Shown piece by piece: positions 10,148-18,980 of a DNA stretch of 64,000 nt. The stretch covers positions 20,542 through 84,541 of the forward strand of contig JBGPOP010000018.1 in NCBI GenBank assembly GCA_041488095.1, given 5' to 3'. The stretch comes from DASYPQ01 sp041488095. Its GTDB lineage: Bacteria > Planctomycetota > UBA1135 > GCA-002686595. The position numbers and the translations under genes are program-made. Under the pieces are notes generated by a model. That model did no database searches. It saw only the letters and a list, made by a program, of their open reading frames with translations, and was not told the DNA's origin. Within the stretch, counting starts at the first letter, position 1, and each line of letters begins with the position of its first letter.

Positions 10148-13100
10148 ATGAGTCTTGGGAACCACCTGCGCTTCCTCCTGTCCGGCCTATCGCTCGTCCC
10201 GCTTCTCTTCCTGGCGGGCTGCTTCGGCAGCGGAGGAGGCGGTTCGGGGGCGCTCAACACGATCACCAGCGCCGTGCAGGACCTGACCGTGGACCCCGAC
10301 GGCGCCACGACCGTGATCACCTTCGCCTCGACCCGGCGTCTCGCGCCGGCGACGGCCGCGAGCTTCGCAGCCGACGGCGGTCAGACGGCGCAGGCGGTCT
10401 CCGTCAACGGCGACACGGCCACGATCACCTGGGACCAGCGCGTCTCGCCCAGCCACCGTGTGCGCGCGGTCGGCCTCTCCGGCGTCGATTCGGCCTTCCA
10501 CGCGGTCGCCACCAGCGACGCGGCGGCCCCGACCTTCGCGATCACGTCCGCGACGCAGAACCCGAACCTCGGCGGCGACACGATCTCGGTCGCCTTCAGC
10601 GGGCCCCGGGTCGTCGAAACGCAGGCCGAGGACCCGGCCAACTGGATCCTGACGACGGACGGCCAGGCCCTCGACCTGGCCGGATCGGTCCTCGTGCTCG
10701 ACACGAATGCGCAGACGCTTGAGCTCACCCTCGGCGCGACCGCGAATCTGCACGCGAGCTTCACCCTCGCCGCCGCGAGCGTGCACAGCGTGGCGGACGT
10801 CGCCCTCTCCGCGACGCCCGTCGCCGGCAACGCAACCGGCGACACGACCCCGCCGACGCTCGTCTCCGCGAACCAGGACCTGACCCAGGACGAGTATGGC
10901 CGCGTGGTCGACTTCACCTTCAGCGAGGCGATGGACCCGGTCTTCTCCATCGCGCTCTCGCACTTCGTGGTGTCCCTGCCGGACATCGCCACGACGGTCG
11001 AGCAGCCCGCCGAGGACGTGCTTCGCGTCACCTTCAACAATCCGATCGTGCCCGGGTACGACACGGTGACCCTCCAGGGCCTCGTCGACCTGCACGGCAA
11101 CCCTTTCCCCGACACGGTCCAGGCGATCTCCCAGCCCAATCCGGTCGTCAACGCCTTCGACGGCGACGTGCTGGCGGTGACCGTGGCGAACGCGGGCGGC
11201 GACTACGTCCAGGCCAGGACGACCCAGGCTTTCGACCCCGACTCGGCGGTCGACCCCGCGAAATGGAGCCTCTCCGTCGCCGGCAGCGCGGTCGACCTCA
11301 CCCAGCAGACGCTCTCGTACGACCTGCTGTCGAAGACCCTGACGATCGCGCTCTCTCTCGACCTCGTGAACGGCGACTCGTTCACCCTCCAGGGCCTCTC
11401 GGTGCTCGACGTCGACGGCCAGCCCTTCGTCCTGTCCCAGACCCGGACGGTCGCGGGGGAGACGACTCCTCCGAGCGCGACCGGCGCCAGGCAGAACCGC
11501 ACCATCGATCCCACCGGAATGACCGTCGACGTCCAGATGTCGGAAGACGTCGGGCAGGCGAGCGCGGAGACGCTCGCGAACTGGGCCTCGAGCGGGGGGC
11601 AGACTCTGCTCAGCGCGACCCTCCAGCCCGGTCTCGACCTCGTGCGCCTCGTGTTCGACGGCGCCATGGTTCCCGGCGACGTGACGCTCTCCGTCCAGGC
11701 CGTGCAGGACCTCGCCGGCAACCCCATGGCCTTGCAGGCGGGCATCGCCCTCACCTCGACCGACACGACGCCGCCTTCCGTCCAGAGCTTCTGGGCCAAC
11801 GCCCGGGCGGGCGCGAACAACGACGTCGTCGAGCTCGTCTTCGACGACGACATGGTCCCCGCCGACGTCACCGACGCCTCGCGCTGGACGCTGCAGTCGC
11901 CCGTCGGCACGGCCCGCAGCACGGCCGGCGCGTCGATCGAGTACACCGATCCGGTGCGCCGGGCGCGTCTGAAGCTCGTGAACGGGGTCAACCTGCGGCG
12001 CGGCGACGACTTCAGCATCTCCCTGTCGGGCGTGCGCGATCTGGGCGGCAACGCGCTCTCGTCGGCGGCCCTGACCGCTCTCGTGACGGCCGAGACGACG
12101 CTGCCGACCGTCCACACGGTGTGGCGTCCCAGCGCGAGCTCCGACCAGCTCGAGGTGCGCTTCAGCGAGCCCTGCGATCTGCTCACCGACCTCTACCAAC
12201 CGGTCTCGAACCCGGCCGGCACGCGCTACGTGCTGCGCGACTCCTCCGGGATCCAGCGCGGTCTCGCGACGGCCGCGACCTCCCTCGACGACGGGCTGGG
12301 AGCGCTTGTGTCCTTCGGGATCGTGGTCGACCCGTCCGACACGCTCGACGTGCTCGGCCCGACCGATCTCGTCGGCAACCCGCTCTTCCCGGCGCTGCTC
12401 CTGCCGACCGTCGCCGAGGACCCCTCCGCGCCAGGGCTCGCGCCGGGGATGTCGGAGTACGTGTCTGTCTCGGGGGAGGAGAACGATCAGATCACCGTGA
12501 AGTTCGACCGCCCGGTGAGCCCCTGGACCATCACCGACCACGTCCACTACACGCCCACCGGGCCGACGACGGTCCTGAAGCGGACCCTCGAGCTGACCTT
12601 CGACGGGGTCGACACGGTGGTCGTGCCCCTGCGGAGCAATCCGACCGACTACGACCTCCTGACCGGGTCGGGCTACGACCTGGAGATCGACGGCATCCTC
12701 TCAGCGCAGGGTGTGCCGATGAGCGGCCCCCAGAGCGAAACCGGGATCGTCGTGAGCGGCGATTCGATCGGCCCCGGCGTCCAGGCCGACAAGGTGCGGA
12801 TCGATCCCGCCACGGCGAACGCCCTGCTGGTCGAGTTCAGGGAGGCCGTGGCCCCTCCCTCGGCCACCGATCTCTCGAGCTATCTCTACGACGGCGTGAA
12901 CGCGCCTGTGGCCGCGCAGCTCCTGGGCCAGCGCGGCGTCCGCCTCGCCTTCGCCCTGGCCCCCCAGGTGGGCCACAGCCTGACGATCTCCGTCAGCGAC
13001 CGCGCCGGCAACCCGAGCGGCCTTCTCCTCCGAACCGTCACCGCCGCGGACACGAGCGGTCCGCTGGTCTCGAGCGTGCAGGGCGTGATTCGCGAGGGAT

Positions 13101-13672
13101 GGGGCGGCGACGAGGTGCTCGTCACCTTCGACGAGCCCGTCACCGGGACGACGGCGCTCAACTCCGCCAACTACGCCGTCCAGAGCGGCGCCTCGGTGCG
13201 CAGCCTCTCCGGCGCGTCCTTGAGCTACTCCAGCGGCACGAGCGTCGTGCACATCCGCCTCGCCGGGGGACAGGATCTCCAGGCCGGCGTGCCGGTGAAC
13301 GTGACCATCTCGGGCGTCCAGGACTTCAGCGGCAACCCGATGTCCGCCGCGGTCCAGGTGGGCGGACCGACGAGCGGCGACTCGACCCCGCCTGCCTTCG
13401 CCAACGCCTTCGTCAACCTCCGCGCGGACGCGAACGGGGCGGTCGTCGACGTGTTGTTCAGCGAGGACGTCGACCCGACCTTCGCTGCGAACCCGCTCAA
13501 TTGGGGCGCCTCGGGGGGAGTGACCGTCCTCTCCGTCTCGATGCAGGAGCGCAACCACGCCCGCATCACGCTTTCCGGGCCCTTGGCTGCGGCCGGGACC
13601 CTCCAGATGACGGGCCTGCCGGACGTCGCCGGGAATGCCTCGGGAACGATCTCCGTCGACCCCGAGGAGTAG
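10148..13672 (+). CDS. Large lipoprotein of tandem Ig-like (SwmB/Big-type) modules
   Basis: The 1174-residue protein begins with a lipoprotein signal (lipobox LAGC followed by FGSGGGGSG) and is then almost entirely tandem beta-sandwich modules of about 110 residues. Module junctions recur as DTTPPTLVSA, ETTPPSATGA, DTTPPSVQSF, DTSGPLVSSV and DSTPPAFANA, usually followed by a V.V.FSE.MD-like strand and a D..GN segment near the module end. The pattern resembles bacterial Ig-like domains seen in surface adhesins. The start at 10148 has GAGGAAA 7 bases upstream; the open frame extends further 5' without a signal peptide. It ends 62 bp before the GTPase/roadblock cluster and may be co-transcribed with it. 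Its partner or ligand is unknown. Confidence 0.85.
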   Translation: MSLGNHLRFLLSGLSLVPLLFLAGCFGSGGGGSGALNTITSAVQDLTVDPDGATTVITFASTRRLAPATAASFAADGGQTAQAVSVNGDTATITWDQRVSPSHRVRAVGLSGVDSAFHAVATSDAAAPTFAITSATQNPNLGGDTISVAFSGPRVVETQAEDPANWILTTDGQALDLAGSVLVLDTNAQTLELTLGATANLHASFTLAAASVHSVADVALSATPVAGNATGDTTPPTLVSANQDLTQDEYGRVVDFTFSEAMDPVFSIALSHFVVSLPDIATTVEQPAEDVLRVTFNNPIVPGYDTVTLQGLVDLHGNPFPDTVQAISQPNPVVNAFDGDVLAVTVANAGGDYVQARTTQAFDPDSAVDPAKWSLSVAGSAVDLTQQTLSYDLLSKTLTIALSLDLVNGDSFTLQGLSVLDVDGQPFVLSQTRTVAGETTPPSATGARQNRTIDPTGMTVDVQMSEDVGQASAETLANWASSGGQTLLSATLQPGLDLVRLVFDGAMVPGDVTLSVQAVQDLAGNPMALQAGIALTSTDTTPPSVQSFWANARAGANNDVVELVFDDDMVPADVTDASRWTLQSPVGTARSTAGASIEYTDPVRRARLKLVNGVNLRRGDDFSISLSGVRDLGGNALSSAALTALVTAETTLPTVHTVWRPSASSDQLEVRFSEPCDLLTDLYQPVSNPAGTRYVLRDSSGIQRGLATAATSLDDGLGALVSFGIVVDPSDTLDVLGPTDLVGNPLFPALLLPTVAEDPSAPGLAPGMSEYVSVSGEENDQITVKFDRPVSPWTITDHVHYTPTGPTTVLKRTLELTFDGVDTVVVPLRSNPTDYDLLTGSGYDLEIDGILSAQGVPMSGPQSETGIVVSGDSIGPGVQADKVRIDPATANALLVEFREAVAPPSATDLSSYLYDGVNAPVAAQLLGQRGVRLAFALAPQVGHSLTISVSDRAGNPSGLLLRTVTAADTSGPLVSSVQGVIREGWGGDEVLVTFDEPVTGTTALNSANYAVQSGASVRSLSGASLSYSSGTSVVHIRLAGGQDLQAGVPVNVTISGVQDFSGNPMSAAVQVGGPTSGDSTPPAFANAFVNLRADANGAVVDVLFSEDVDPTFAANPLNWGASGGVTVLSVSMQERNHARITLSGPLAAAGTLQMTGLPDVAGNASGTISVDPEE

Positions 13673-13734
13673 GCCCGCGGGGGGGTTTCCGCTTCAGGGA
13701 GGCCTCGCGGCTGCCCGATAGGAGCTTGCCCCTC

Positions 13735-14886
13735 ATGCGCGGCGGCCTCCGTGAGGAGGGCGCTGCCTGCAACCGGGAACCGCCACCGAGGCAAACCCCC
13801 TTGAGTTCGATCTCCGAGGACCGTCTACCGATCGTCGAAGACGTCGTCGCCACCCTGACCACCTCGGCCGGGGCCGGGTACGGTGGCGCTGCGGCACTGC
13901 GCGCGGGGATGCGCCGCGCCACCGACCAGTTCGACGAGCACGCCGCGGCCGCGCTCGCTCGCGCGCTCGTCGACACCCTGTCGCAGTCCCCCGACAACGT
14001 GCGCGTGCTGGAGACGCTCGTCATCCTCGGGCTGGCACATCCGGGAGCCCTGGCTCAGCACCGCATCTCGCTCACCACCGAGGGACGGCGTCTGGCGGTG
14101 CTGCTCGAACAGGCCGGCCAGTTCGAACGGGCCTACTGCTTGGGCGAGCTGATCGCCGAGCGCGCCCTGCCGGAGAACGGGGGCGTGACCCCCGAGAGCG
14201 CCCAGGCCGTCGAGCAGCTCGTGCGAGACGCCGATTTCGCCGCGGCCCGCGGCCGGACCGAGGCGGCGATCCGCTGTCTGCTGGAGGCGCAACGCATCGA
14301 TCCCGAACGCCAGGACGTCGTGCGCGCGATCCGCGACCTGCGCCGCCGGCGGGAGTTCCGCAAGGCCAGGACCGTCCGAGCCCTCAAGCTCGCCTTCGCC
14401 TTCACCCTGCTCTCGGGCGTCGGCACGGCGATCCTCCTGCGGGAGACCCGCATCTGGAGCCATTGGAAGGCGCTGCCCATGGCGGACCCCGACGACCTCG
14501 GAGCGATGCGCGCGCGATTGGACGGGATCGACGCGATGTTCGCGCGGGAGCAGGTCTGGATCACGATGCCGGCTGCGCTCCTGGATCGCGACCGCCTGCG
14601 CCACGACATCGCGCTGCGCGCGAGACCGGTCCTCCCCGTTCTGACCGACGTCGCGCCCGAGCTCGAGGCTCAGACCCAGGCCAGCGGCGCGTACGAGCTC
14701 GCGGAAGAGGCGCGCGTGAGCGGCCTCCACCACGCCGAAAAGGGGCTCATCACCGAAGCGATCGCAGACCTGAGGCGGTCGCTGGAGCTGGCTCCTGCGG
14801 AGTGGGTCCACCGCGACAAGGTCCAGGCCGACGTGAACGCGCTGGAGGCCTGGCAGAAGAAGAACTCGCTCGAGGGCGGCAAGTGA
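13735..14886 (+). CDS. TPR-like single-pass membrane protein heading the MglA/roadblock cluster
   Basis: A ~383-residue protein of helical repeat character. The N-terminal ~200 residues are amphipathic helices, with pieces such as AIRCLLEAQRIDPERQDVVRA like TPR units. One hydrophobic segment follows (LKLAFAFTLLSGVGTAILL, around residues 220-240). A C-terminal region ends in a TPR-like unit (AEKGLITEAIADLRRSLELAP). Two starts are possible: ATG 13735 with GGAG 11 bases upstream, or TTG 13801 with GAGG upstream. Its stop overlaps the next gene's GTG (GTGA), so the two are translationally coupled. No defined family is recognised. It may be a membrane scaffold for the roadblock/GTPase proteins. 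Confidence 0.75.
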   Translation: MRGGLREEGAACNREPPPRQTPLSSISEDRLPIVEDVVATLTTSAGAGYGGAAALRAGMRRATDQFDEHAAAALARALVDTLSQSPDNVRVLETLVILGLAHPGALAQHRISLTTEGRRLAVLLEQAGQFERAYCLGELIAERALPENGGVTPESAQAVEQLVRDADFAAARGRTEAAIRCLLEAQRIDPERQDVVRAIRDLRRRREFRKARTVRALKLAFAFTLLSGVGTAILLRETRIWSHWKALPMADPDDLGAMRARLDGIDAMFAREQVWITMPAALLDRDRLRHDIALRARPVLPVLTDVAPELEAQTQASGAYELAEEARVSGLHHAEKGLITEAIADLRRSLELAPAEWVHRDKVQADVNALEAWQKKNSLEGGK

Positions 14887-16001
14887 AGTTCCTCCGAGGA
14901 TGGCTCGCGAGCGGCCGCGTGCGCCAGGCGAAGAAGCGCCTGGCGGCAGACCCGTCGTCGCGCCACTACTTCGAGCTGGCGCACGAGCACGCCCTGGCCG
15001 AAGACCTCGACACGGCGCTGAAGGTCACCGCCGAGGGTCTGCGCGCCTACCCCGGAGACGCGGAGCTCAGTCGACTGTCCGACCTCTTCCGCTCGCTCGC
15101 GCTCGAGAACCGCACCCGCGCTCTGACGCGCGAGCTCGCGACCGCTCCGCGCCCGGCTCTGTGGCGCGAGATGTGCGAGACCCTGCTGGATTCCGGGCGC
15201 TACGTGCGCGCTGAGGAGGCGGCCGCCGAGTGGTACCGCAGCCTGCAGACCGGCGAGGCGCAGCTCTACCGAGCCCGTGCCCGCGCCCAGCGCTTCTTCT
15301 CCGACCGGCGTCGCGACGACGGAAAAATGGCCTTCGAGCTGGCTGACGCGGCCGAAAAGCTCCTGCCGGGCGATCCGCGGCCCCTGGACCTGCGCGCGGA
15401 GATCGCCGCTCGCGCCGGGGTGTGGAGCGAGGCGCGCAAGGATCTCGCGCGGCTGCTCGAGATCAAGCCCGGCGATCAGGCGGTCGAGGCGCGCTTCCGC
15501 ATGGCGGTCGCCATGTACGAGGGGCCCAAGACGATCGACCAGGCCCTGCGGGAGGTCGAGCGCAGCGGCCACCTCGCCGACGAGCGGCGAGACAAGATGC
15601 TGAGGACCGCTCACCTGGAGGCGGAGGAGAAGGACGACCCGGCCGCAGCGCCCGCGCGCGCACGGCCGCTGCTCCAGGCCATCGCTCGGGCTCCGGGCGT
15701 GCATGCCGCCTTCTACCTGCGAGGCTCGACCGCTCTCGTGCAGGGGCCCAAGGGACCGACGGCCGAGCGCATGGCGCGATCGGTCCGTGAGATCCTCCTG
15801 GCCTCGCGCAGCGCGGCGCGCAAGCTCGGGCTCGGCCAGGCCTGCGACGTGCGCCTCGAGGGAGACTTCGGAACGCTGCTCCTCACGCCGGGCGAGCTCG
15901 GCGCGGGAGCCCTGTGGATCGCGGGCGAGGTGACCCGTCGGCACGAGGAGGGTCTGCGTGACCTCTCGGCCGCGGCCAGTTCCGCGGGGGGGGGCGCATG
16001 A
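14883..16001 (+). CDS. TPR protein with C-terminal roadblock/LC7-like domain
   Basis: A 372-residue soluble protein. Residues ~1-265 are tetratricopeptide-like helices (HYFELAHEHALAEDLDTALK and following, and the ARKDLARLLEIKPGDQ unit). The last ~100 residues read like a roadblock/LC7 domain: GVHAAFYLRGSTALVQ, a long helix, then CDVRLEGDFGTLLLTPGE. Roadblock domains dimerise and bind Ras-like GTPases, often as GAPs or scaffolds. Here one is joined to TPRs, in a cluster that also encodes two other roadblock proteins and an MglA-type GTPase. The GTG start overlaps the preceding stop, and its own stop overlaps the next ATG. The domain call was made by eye and needs a profile search. Confidence 0.75.
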   Translation: MKFLRGWLASGRVRQAKKRLAADPSSRHYFELAHEHALAEDLDTALKVTAEGLRAYPGDAELSRLSDLFRSLALENRTRALTRELATAPRPALWREMCETLLDSGRYVRAEEAAAEWYRSLQTGEAQLYRARARAQRFFSDRRRDDGKMAFELADAAEKLLPGDPRPLDLRAEIAARAGVWSEARKDLARLLEIKPGDQAVEARFRMAVAMYEGPKTIDQALREVERSGHLADERRDKMLRTAHLEAEEKDDPAAAPARARPLLQAIARAPGVHAAFYLRGSTALVQGPKGPTAERMARSVREILLASRSAARKLGLGQACDVRLEGDFGTLLLTPGELGAGALWIAGEVTRRHEEGLRDLSAAASSAGGGA

Positions 16002-16534
16002 AGGCCGCCCTCGGGCCGCTGGCCGCGCTGCAGGGCGTTCACCTGGCCATGCTCGTCTCCCAGGATGGCGTGCCCATCGTCGTCCGCGGCGAGACGCGCC
16101 AGAGCGGCGGCAAGGAGCGCATCGAGGACGCCGAGGTGCTCGCCGCGCTCGCCGCGGGGTGGATAGCCGACCTGGCCCGTGCGACCGCGCCCATCTCCTG
16201 GGCCGCGCCCCGGCACATCGTGCTGCGAGCGTCGCGGGGCACACTGATCGCATTGCAGGTGCCCCGGGCCCTGCTCGTCGTCGTGCTCGGTGGCGGGATG
16301 CAGCCGGCGGAGCTGCGGCTTCCGATGGAAGCCGCCGTGGCGCGCCTTCAGCGCAGTCTCAAGGTGGGCGTCCAGCGCTCATCTGCGGGCGCCGAGGTGG
16401 TCGAGGTTGAGAGCGAGAATAACCATCCGCCGGGGATCCTCCCCGTGCGGAACACGGCCCCGGTATCGGCGGCCGATGAGATCGGGACGGCACAGAACAG
16501 GGCATCCGAGCCTTTCGGACCCTCCGGGGAGTGA
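15998..16534 (+). CDS. Roadblock/LC7 domain protein
   Basis: A 178-residue protein whose first ~125 residues show the roadblock/LC7 pattern: LAALQGVHLAMLVSQDGVPI, an inserted charged loop, then HIVLRASRGTLIALQV and ALLVVVLGGG. A flexible, poorly ordered C-terminal tail of about 50 residues follows. Its ATG overlaps the upstream stop (ATGA) behind a run of G, and the GTPase gene starts 3 bp after its stop. It is likely a cytoplasmic partner of that GTPase. Whether it is a GAP, a scaffold or a heterodimer partner of the other roadblock proteins cannot be said from sequence. Confidence 0.8.
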   Translation: MKAALGPLAALQGVHLAMLVSQDGVPIVVRGETRQSGGKERIEDAEVLAALAAGWIADLARATAPISWAAPRHIVLRASRGTLIALQVPRALLVVVLGGGMQPAELRLPMEAAVARLQRSLKVGVQRSSAGAEVVEVESENNHPPGILPVRNTAPVSAADEIGTAQNRASEPFGPSGE

Positions 16535-16537
16535 GCC

Positions 16538-17788
16538 ATGGTGCAGATCAACTTTGCTCAGAAGCAGGTCAACGCGAAGATCGTCTACTACGGACCCGGG
16601 ATGTCGGGCAAGACCACGAACCTCGAGGTCGTGCACCAGCGGGCTCCGACCGCCAACCGCGGCGACCTGACGAGCATCAGCACGGACGGCGATCGCACGT
16701 TGTTCTTCGACTTCATGCCGCTGGACCTCGGGACGGTCGCAGGGATGCGAACCTGCTTCCAGATCTACACGGTGCCGGGCCAGGTCTACTACAACTCGAC
16801 GCGCAAGCTCGTGCTCCAGGGCGTGGATGGCGTCGTATTCGTCGCCGATTCCTCCGCCGCGATGGTCCAGGAGAACCTCGAGTCCCTCAAGAACCTCGAG
16901 CAGAACCTGAACGAGTACGGCAAGAGCCTGGCCACGCTGCCGCACATCATCCAGTTCAACAAGCGCGACCTGCCCGACGCGATGCCGGTCGAGGAGTTGA
17001 ACCGGCTGCTGAACGCACACGCCGCGCCCTGCTTCGAGGCCGTGGCGAACAGCGGCCAGGGCGTGTTCCCGACGCTCAAGGCGCTGGCCGCGCGCGTGCT
17101 CGAGACGATCCACACCGGATCCCGCGGAAGCTCGCCCCAGCCGTCCGGCGCGCCCCTGCCCTCGCCCGCTCCGGCCCCGTCTGCGAGCGGGACCGCCTAC
17201 ACCGCGCGGCCGCTCAGCCAGACCGGGTACGCGGCCGGCGTCGCCAAGCCGGCGGCGCCCGCGCCCGCGACGATTCCGATGCCGACGCGTCCGGGCCTCG
17301 CCGCCGCGGCGCAGGCACCCCTTCCGAAGATCCAGCACCGCGCGCCTGCGCAGACCAGCGCGGACCCGAACTCGAGGACCGCGTTCCACGCGCCCCCCGC
17401 GCCCGCGATCGCCGCGCAGGGACAGGCCCCGATCCCCATGCAATCGATCTCGATGTCGGCCGCGGCGCCGCAGCAGGTCGTCCACGCTCACGGCGCGCCT
17501 GCGCCCGGCATGGTCTCGGCTCCGCCCTCGGCGCCCTCGGCCAGCCTGCAGATGATGAGGTCGGACCCGTCCGCACACATCTCCCCCGTCGCTCCAGCCC
17601 GTCCGCGTGCACCCGCCCCGGCCCGCCCGATCGCGCGTCCCTCGAGCGCTCGCACCACGTCCGCGCGGGTTCCGGGCCCGATCTCCGCTTCCAGCGAGAG
17701 CGGCCAGAAGAAACAATTCACCACGCTGATGCTCGTCCTCGCGGCCCTCATCGCGGGCGCCGTGATGGCCGTGGCGGTTCTTTCGTGA
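16538..17788 (+). CDS. MglA-like small GTPase with long Ala/Pro linker and C-terminal membrane anchor
   Basis: Residues ~1-195 form a clear MglA-family Ras-like GTPase. The P-loop is GPGMSGKTT (19-27), switch I includes TDGDRTLFFDFMPLDLG (49-65), switch II is YTVPGQVYY (77-85) and the base-recognition motif is NKRD (141-144). Typical MglA ends near residue 195. This protein continues with about 195 residues of low-complexity Ala/Pro/Ser-rich sequence and finishes with one hydrophobic helix (FTTLMLVLAALIAGAVMAVA), so it looks tail-anchored in the inner membrane. It lies between two roadblock genes, with GGAG 7 bases before its ATG. In myxobacteria MglA/MglB set cell polarity for motility. A role here in polarity, trafficking or envelope organisation is inference. 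Confidence 0.93.
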   Translation: MVQINFAQKQVNAKIVYYGPGMSGKTTNLEVVHQRAPTANRGDLTSISTDGDRTLFFDFMPLDLGTVAGMRTCFQIYTVPGQVYYNSTRKLVLQGVDGVVFVADSSAAMVQENLESLKNLEQNLNEYGKSLATLPHIIQFNKRDLPDAMPVEELNRLLNAHAAPCFEAVANSGQGVFPTLKALAARVLETIHTGSRGSSPQPSGAPLPSPAPAPSASGTAYTARPLSQTGYAAGVAKPAAPAPATIPMPTRPGLAAAAQAPLPKIQHRAPAQTSADPNSRTAFHAPPAPAIAAQGQAPIPMQSISMSAAAPQQVVHAHGAPAPGMVSAPPSAPSASLQMMRSDPSAHISPVAPARPRAPAPARPIARPSSARTTSARVPGPISASSESGQKKQFTTLMLVLAALIAGAVMAVAVLS

Positions 17789-17801
17789 GAGGAGTCTCGC
17801 C

Positions 17802-18311
17802 ATGACGTCCGACCAGAAGCTGCGCAACGACCGTCTGGTCTTCTACACGCCCGACGTCCAGCGCCTCGAAGGCGAGCTCGACGGCTTCCTGGAGCTGTCC
17901 GGCGCACGCTCGGCACTCCTGATCGACCGAGAAGGTCACCTGGTGACCCGGCGAGGGGACGTCGTCCAGACCTCGCTCGAATCGATCTCCGCCCTGATCG
18001 CGGGCTCCTTCGCGGCGACGCGCGAGATGGCGCGCCTGCTCGGCGAGGCGCAGTTCACGACGCTCTTCCATCAGGGACAGCGAGACAGCATCCAGGTCTC
18101 CCTGGTAGGGGACACGGCGCTCTTCGCCACGGTCTTCGACGGCCGGACGAACCTGGGCCTGGTGCGCTACTACGCCTCGGAGACCGCCCAGCGTCTCGAG
18201 GGGATCATGGACGAGATGAAGTGCAGGGTTCCCGGCGAGATCGAGGCCAGCGACAAGCTCGCGAGCAACTTCTCCGAGTCCGCGTCGGCCGCCCTGGACA
18301 AGCTCTTCTGA
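17802..18311 (+). CDS. MglB-like roadblock/LC7 protein, candidate GAP
   Basis: A 169-residue roadblock/LC7 protein of MglB type: SGARSALLIDREGHLVTRRGD, a helix with GSFAATREMARLLGE, then the strands FTTLFHQGQRDSIQVSLVGD and LFATVFDGRTNLGLVRYYA. A helical tail follows. MglB dimers stimulate GTP hydrolysis by MglA. The gene starts 13 bp after the GTPase stop with GAGGAG 8 bases before its ATG, and is the last gene of the cluster. Of the three roadblock proteins here it is the most similar to known MglB, so it is the best GAP candidate. Confidence 0.88.
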   Translation: MTSDQKLRNDRLVFYTPDVQRLEGELDGFLELSGARSALLIDREGHLVTRRGDVVQTSLESISALIAGSFAATREMARLLGEAQFTTLFHQGQRDSIQVSLVGDTALFATVFDGRTNLGLVRYYASETAQRLEGIMDEMKCRVPGEIEASDKLASNFSESASAALDKLF

Positions 18312-18442
18312 GAGGCTTGCAACGGGACTTCCGGCGCGGTAGCTTGTTCGCCCTTCGAACCCGGGAAAGGCCGGGGAGCGCCCGGGCGTCATCCCGGCTC
18401 CTCCGCGTCACCCGGGCGGCAACCACGATCGGAGCGGCAACC

Positions 18443-18697
18443 ATGGCGCGCGTGTGCGAATTCTGCGGGAAGAGGACCGAGAGCGGGGGGAAGATCACCC
18501 GCCGCGGTCTGGCCAAGAGCAAGGGCGGGGTCGGTTTGCGCACCACCGGACATTCGTTGCGCAAATTCAAACCCAATCTTCAGAAGGTGCGCGCGCTGGT
18601 CGACGGCACTCCGCGACCGGTGCGCATCTGCACGCGCTGCCTGAAGAGCGGACGCATCGTGAAGGCCACCCGCGGGCCGCTGGCCTCCGCGCGCTAA
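18443..18697 (+). CDS. rpmB: 50S ribosomal protein L28
   Basis: An 84-residue L28. The N-terminal CEFCGK and the later CTRC give the four-Cys zinc-binding form. RTTGHSLRKFKPNLQKVRALVDG matches the conserved core. GGAG lies about 9 bases before the chosen ATG. It stands alone between the GTPase cluster and the small basic-protein gene; L33, a frequent partner, is not in the window. Confidence 0.95.
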   Translation: MARVCEFCGKRTESGGKITRRGLAKSKGGVGLRTTGHSLRKFKPNLQKVRALVDGTPRPVRICTRCLKSGRIVKATRGPLASAR

Positions 18698-18980
18698 GTC
18701 GCAAGCCGGCAGGTTCTTAGGTGCGCGCCCCGAGCGTGCGCCGGCACGCCAGAGGAGTGCGCGCGAGATCATCGCGGACTCTTCGCTCGGGGTCCCGAGG
18801 ATCCAGCCGACGCGTCTGCAATCGGGTCTCGAAAGCCTCTCGCCGGCGCGCTCGCGAAAAAAGTTTCAAAGATGCGGGGAAAGCCGCAGTCGCAGCGAGC
18901 CGATGGACTCGATTGATGTCGTGGATGCGCGCCGGAGCGGCGCGACAACACGGACCCCAAAGTCCAAGGAGATGATTCCC

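Noticed and set aside
18721..18975. 84-codon Arg-rich frame between rpmB and the mini-protein
   Set aside because: No ribosome site, no conserved pattern. The composition reflects GC-rich noncoding DNA. The downstream 30-codon frame has the real AAGGAG.
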